Notes under the pieces: model-generated
What the model was told of the DNA's origin: nothing
The model's database searches: none
The model's input: only the letters and a program-made list of their open reading frames with translations
Made by a program: the position numbers and the translations under genes
From: Thermoplasmata archaeon
Lineage (GTDB): Archaea; Thermoplasmatota; Thermoplasmata; GCA-020350865
DNA length: 64,000 bases
Assembly: GCA_020348445.1 (NCBI GenBank)
Contig: CP070751.1
Location: 125,906 to 189,905, forward strand
Direction: 5' to 3'
Part shown: positions 61,292-64,000 of the stretch, in pieces
Layout: every line of letters begins with the position of its first letter
Numbering within the stretch: position 1 is the first letter of the stretch

Positions 61292-61303
61292 GGTATTAAA
61301 AAG
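61292..61303 (-). promoter_or_regulatory. Likely TATA box of the ribosomal protein operon
   Basis: On the minus strand this reads CTTTTTAATACC, which predicts transcription from about 61268. The remaining stretch to 61397 holds no recognisable element. Confidence 0.45.
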
Positions 61304-61397
61304 TTTTGTTTTGTTCTGGATTTTCAGATATTCATCCACATCGGGGACCAAGAAATGAGTAGAAGCTATGTCCCTGTGACTGTATTATCGACAATAA

Positions 61398-61408
61398 TTT
61401 AATATATC
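61398..61408 (+). promoter_or_regulatory. Likely TATA box of the metzincin-like lipoprotein gene
   Basis: TTTAATATATC is centred 27 nt before the ATG at 61430, so the transcript should be leaderless; no ribosome binding site precedes that ATG. Confidence 0.5.
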
Positions 61409-61429
61409 TTAATCGGGCATTATAGAATC

Positions 61430-62194
61430 ATGAAAGTGAAAATCCAAATCGTGCTGGTTGTGATCCTGCTTCAAATTATTGTCATGACAAATGCAGGATG
61501 CTTTGATTCGGAATCTAAACCCGCTGTTCTAGGAGACTACGCAAAGCACTATCTTCAGGATTCAAAATATCCTAAATTACTGATAGAAATCGATTACGTT
61601 CAAGGAAATTCACCTTCTAACCAGGCCATAAACATTTTAGAAGATAAAATAAACAAACATTGCGATAAACAGCAGATATTGATTGACAAGGATTCCTTTT
61701 CCTCATCAAAATCCACATACTCTGATGAAGATATCAGAGAACTCGAAGATGAGCACAGGGACAACTTCAATGGCAATGAAATCATAGTCGCTTATATTCT
61801 TTATGTGAATGGAAGATATTCAGAGAATGAAGACGTTCTTGGCATAGCATACGGCCCATCCTCTATTGTCATCTTCATAGAGCAGATCAATGGTATCAAT
61901 ATCCCCTGGTGGGCCACTACCTTCATCGACCATACAGATTATGAGAAATCGGTTTTGGTACACGAATTCGGCCATCTCTTGGCCATGGTAAACATAGGAT
62001 ATCAAAGTGAAAGAGCCCATGAAAGTGCAAGCCCCTATGAGAACCACTGTATCCACGAGGATTGTGTCATGTATCATTCCATTGAGACCGTATCAATCGT
62101 AAATCTGATAAGCCGGGATGATCCTATTCCGCCGTATGATTTTTACCATGATTGCGAGGATGATTTGAAGAAGTTAAAAAGCGGGGATTATTGA
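61430..62194 (+). CDS. Metzincin-like zinc-protease-type lipoprotein
   Basis: 254 residues. A signal peptide (1-23) ends in TNAGC, a lipobox-like site with Cys24. The zinc motif HEFGH is at 178-182, with the catalytic Glu179. A metzincin Met-turn-like CVMY lies at 212-215. The third zinc ligand is unclear: the standard HExxHxxGxxH would need Gly185 and His188, and Ala185 and Asn188 are found instead, so a nearby His (197, 206 or 209) may serve. Likely a protease anchored outside the membrane, but activity is unproven. It stands alone. Confidence 0.78.
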   Translation: MKVKIQIVLVVILLQIIVMTNAGCFDSESKPAVLGDYAKHYLQDSKYPKLLIEIDYVQGNSPSNQAINILEDKINKHCDKQQILIDKDSFSSSKSTYSDEDIRELEDEHRDNFNGNEIIVAYILYVNGRYSENEDVLGIAYGPSSIVIFIEQINGINIPWWATTFIDHTDYEKSVLVHEFGHLLAMVNIGYQSERAHESASPYENHCIHEDCVMYHSIETVSIVNLISRDDPIPPYDFYHDCEDDLKKLKSGDY

Positions 62195-62209
62195 GCTCTT
62201 TTTGCTTTT

Positions 62210-62908
62210 TTAGGTATCGTACGATATTTCGTATGATATGTTTACCTCATCTGCTTTCTTTGGTTTTTCCTCCCTCAATTCACTTAATCTGATCACCTCG
62301 ACATCTGATGGCTCCAGAAGTCTTCTTATCCCCTCCACATGGCCGTCTCCAACCACAGCCACGATGTTTTCGTGCTCCTCGTTGATTTTCTTTATGGATT
62401 TGGCCATATGGATGTTCCTATCATCTATTAAAACGCGCTTTGCCGCTGGAAACTCCTTGCCAAAACTTTCGATATAGTACTCATTGTTCTCCTCGAAGCG
62501 TTTGAGCTCCTTTTCTATCCTCTTCTTTCTAATGAATACGCTGGTTAAAAGGGCGATGATGAACTTCATTCTCTCTGAAAATGACATGGATCTCCAGAAA
62601 TTCGAAAAAATCCTAGACGCATCCATATCTATGAAAGCCAATTTTGCATTGAGCAGTTTCGCGGTTTCTATGGCAGTGAGCATCTCGCTCCCCACCTGAG
62701 TGCCGTACTTTTTTGCTATATTCTCCTGCATTCCCGCAAGCATTTTATACACAATGGGTGAGTCTCTACTTGGACCTTTCGAATATAAAGCATTGTACCT
62801 TGCAGGATCCAGCTCAACACAAACCACCTGCGGATTGCGCTCTATGATCGCGTTCTCGAGGCTCTTGCTTATGTCGAATACATGGGCTACTCCTATTAAA
62901 GTGATCAT
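62210..62908 (-). CDS. TraB/PrgY-family protein
   Basis: 232 residues. The family motifs are present: LIGVAHV near the N-terminus (GxxH), VCVELDPARYNAL, and a late VVGDGHVEGIRRLL (second GxxH). The fold resembles EreA/ChaN-like proteins; bacterial PrgY lowers sex pheromone activity, but the role in archaea is unknown. The family's usual C-terminal membrane domain is missing, so this is a short soluble form. No ribosome binding site precedes the ATG, and an AT-rich box (ATATATATTTTCC) lies close by. Confidence 0.85.
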   Translation of the reverse strand: MITLIGVAHVFDISKSLENAIIERNPQVVCVELDPARYNALYSKGPSRDSPIVYKMLAGMQENIAKKYGTQVGSEMLTAIETAKLLNAKLAFIDMDASRIFSNFWRSMSFSERMKFIIALLTSVFIRKKRIEKELKRFEENNEYYIESFGKEFPAAKRVLIDDRNIHMAKSIKKINEEHENIVAVVGDGHVEGIRRLLEPSDVEVIRLSELREEKPKKADEVNISYEISYDT

Positions 62909-63016
62909 TGGAAAATATATATGCTAGAAGGAAATTTAAATGTTGTGGAAAAAATATCTTTTGTGTATATAAGGATAAATAATTGATACAGATTTGGAAC
63001 ACTATATTTTTATTGT

Positions 63017-64000
63017 TTATATTGGAATATCCCAAACCTTTGTGACCTTGGAGTGAATATAGTATCCTCTTCCGACCTCGAAATAATCAAACGGACCCAT
63101 TCTCTCCCACCTCTGTTGCGCGGAATTATAGGTCCAGATTGCATCCACCTCATTGGGAAAATCGATATTGTTCAAAGCTGAGGTTCTGTCCCTATTGTTC
63201 TGTGAGGGATAGCCAACCATGTTCCAACCTGGGTGAAGAGTAATGCTCTGATTCTCGGTTAGCCGAGTGCCATTATAGAAGAATATCGTATCTCCAGGTT
63301 GAGTGATATGAATCCAAAAGCCCATGGTCTCGTTTAACTCGCTCAGATCGTTTCCATAGGGTTTACCTACTTTATAGTGCTTCCAGGGATCTTTTTCGTC
63401 TGTGATATTATACCATTGGACAGCATCATACAAGCCATCAATGGATTCCAATACTTTTATGAGGTTTTGCTCCTCTAGAATAAGAGGAATGGAAATTAAG
63501 TTCCAGCCCTGCTTTAAAATCATAAAATTCTTGTTGGGATCGATAAGAGGGTAATTATCCCGGGAATCCGAATCGATTACATAAGGATTCTTACCTCCAC
63601 CTCCAATGGTCCCGTTATCAACTATGCCATCGCTACCTCCTATATCCTGACCTTCTCCATTGTACTCATCATATGCTCCTTCACTTGACTCATCAAAATC
63701 AGACCAGTAATTGCCACCTGACGGATAGCCATCATCCCATCGGTTCCCATTATTGGTGCCATCGTAAGCTTGATTTGTATTGTTTATGATATTGTTATGG
63801 TAAATACTGTTATTTGACGAGTTGTTTAAATATATACCGTAGTTGCCGTTCGAGAAGACGGTATTACCTATAATGCCATTCCAGTCGGACGAAGAGAGTA
63901 AGCGGATGCCATCATGATTGTTTAAAGAAACGTTGTTGCCTGATATTTTATTGTCGTCTGATGATGAGGATACATTTATACCTTCTAAATTGTCTGAAAT
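63017..64000 (-). CDS. NosD-type beta-helix surface protein (N-terminus beyond the window)
   Basis: The frame is open at the right edge; 327 codons are visible, ending at TAA 63017-63019. The visible N-terminal part is parallel beta-helix rungs (GNNVSLNNHDGIRL, then SNGNYGIYLNNSSNNSIYHN), followed by the NosD-type end NRWDDGYPSGGNYWSDF. Two GWN modules follow: KQGWNLISIPL and HPGWNMVGYPS, each ending near a G-F-W or G-Y-Y segment. The same kind of module closes the giant proteins at 29023-43800. A secreted surface protein. Confidence 0.88.
   Translation of the reverse strand: MSDNLEGINVSSSSDDNKISGNNVSLNNHDGIRLLSSSDWNGIIGNTVFSNGNYGIYLNNSSNNSIYHNNIINNTNQAYDGTNNGNRWDDGYPSGGNYWSDFDESSEGAYDEYNGEGQDIGGSDGIVDNGTIGGGGKNPYVIDSDSRDNYPLIDPNKNFMILKQGWNLISIPLILEEQNLIKVLESIDGLYDAVQWYNITDEKDPWKHYKVGKPYGNDLSELNETMGFWIHITQPGDTIFFYNGTRLTENQSITLHPGWNMVGYPSQNNRDRTSALNNIDFPNEVDAIWTYNSAQQRWERMGPFDYFEVGRGYYIHSKVTKVWDIPI

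Noticed and set aside
61012..61430. SRP RNA or RNase P RNA gene
   Set aside because: No SRP Alu or S-domain motif and no RNase P conserved core was found on either strand; the hairpins are better described as an operon leader.

Overview
The window reads as chromosome of an archaeon, most likely an uncultured member of the Thermoplasmatota. Direct signs of Archaea are a complete archaeal ribosomal protein operon (with S4e, L32e, L19e, the RNase P protein Rnp1 and an eIF1/SUI1 homologue inside it), aRF1, Sec61-beta, archaeal-type UMP kinase and SepF, TATA-box promoters with short or absent leaders, GGTGAT-type ribosome binding sites, a tRNA-Glu with a 37/38 intron, and an initiator tRNA with an A1:U72 pair and encoded CCA. 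The lineage below domain level is inference, resting on the mix of PKD/NosD/CARDB surface proteins with a clostripain-type secreted peptidase.

Layout. Positions 1-5142 hold the truncated gene of a secreted beta-helix/PKD protein and a divergent pair of pilin-like genes. Positions 5169-9091 hold argS, prf1 (aRF1) and pyrH. Positions 9196-16761 are a tandem array of six paralogous membrane proteins, each with an N-terminal double zinc knuckle; the last four carry an undescribed acidic, EF-hand-like extracytoplasmic domain, some with a PPC domain. A KaiC-like ATPase with an overlapping winged-helix gene, a clostripain-type protease, mtnA, an SDR, a ribbon-helix-helix-like protein, a PUA protein and sepF follow (16856-24663).

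Positions 24895-29022 hold two tRNA genes surrounded by hairpin repeats. An initiator tRNA-Met gene carries an unexplained 50-nt insertion. Downstream of both tRNAs lie hairpins with exactly 29-nt loops, conserved loop boxes and unrelated but self-complementary arms, each followed by a copy of the neighbouring tRNA 3' end. A second hairpin family with 22-nt loops lies upstream of tRNA-Glu. This is the least explained structure in the window.

Positions 29023-43800 are three very large secreted mosaic proteins (jelly-roll, CARDB, lamin-tail, VWA and FN3 modules, and a shared C-terminal module). Positions 43850-61011, almost all on the minus strand, run from L3 through L15 to SecY, followed by a BNR/PKD surface protein and Sec61-beta. 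The operon has a structured leader of about 280 nt. Several ribosomal proteins carry long Lys/Glu-rich tails, the extreme case being L32e. The right end holds a metzincin-like lipoprotein, a TraB-family protein and another truncated NosD-type surface protein.

Together the window couples the translation and secretion core (ribosomal proteins, SecY, Sec61-beta, tRNAs, ArgS, aRF1) with an unusually rich set of surface and envelope proteins that would be exported through that translocon.
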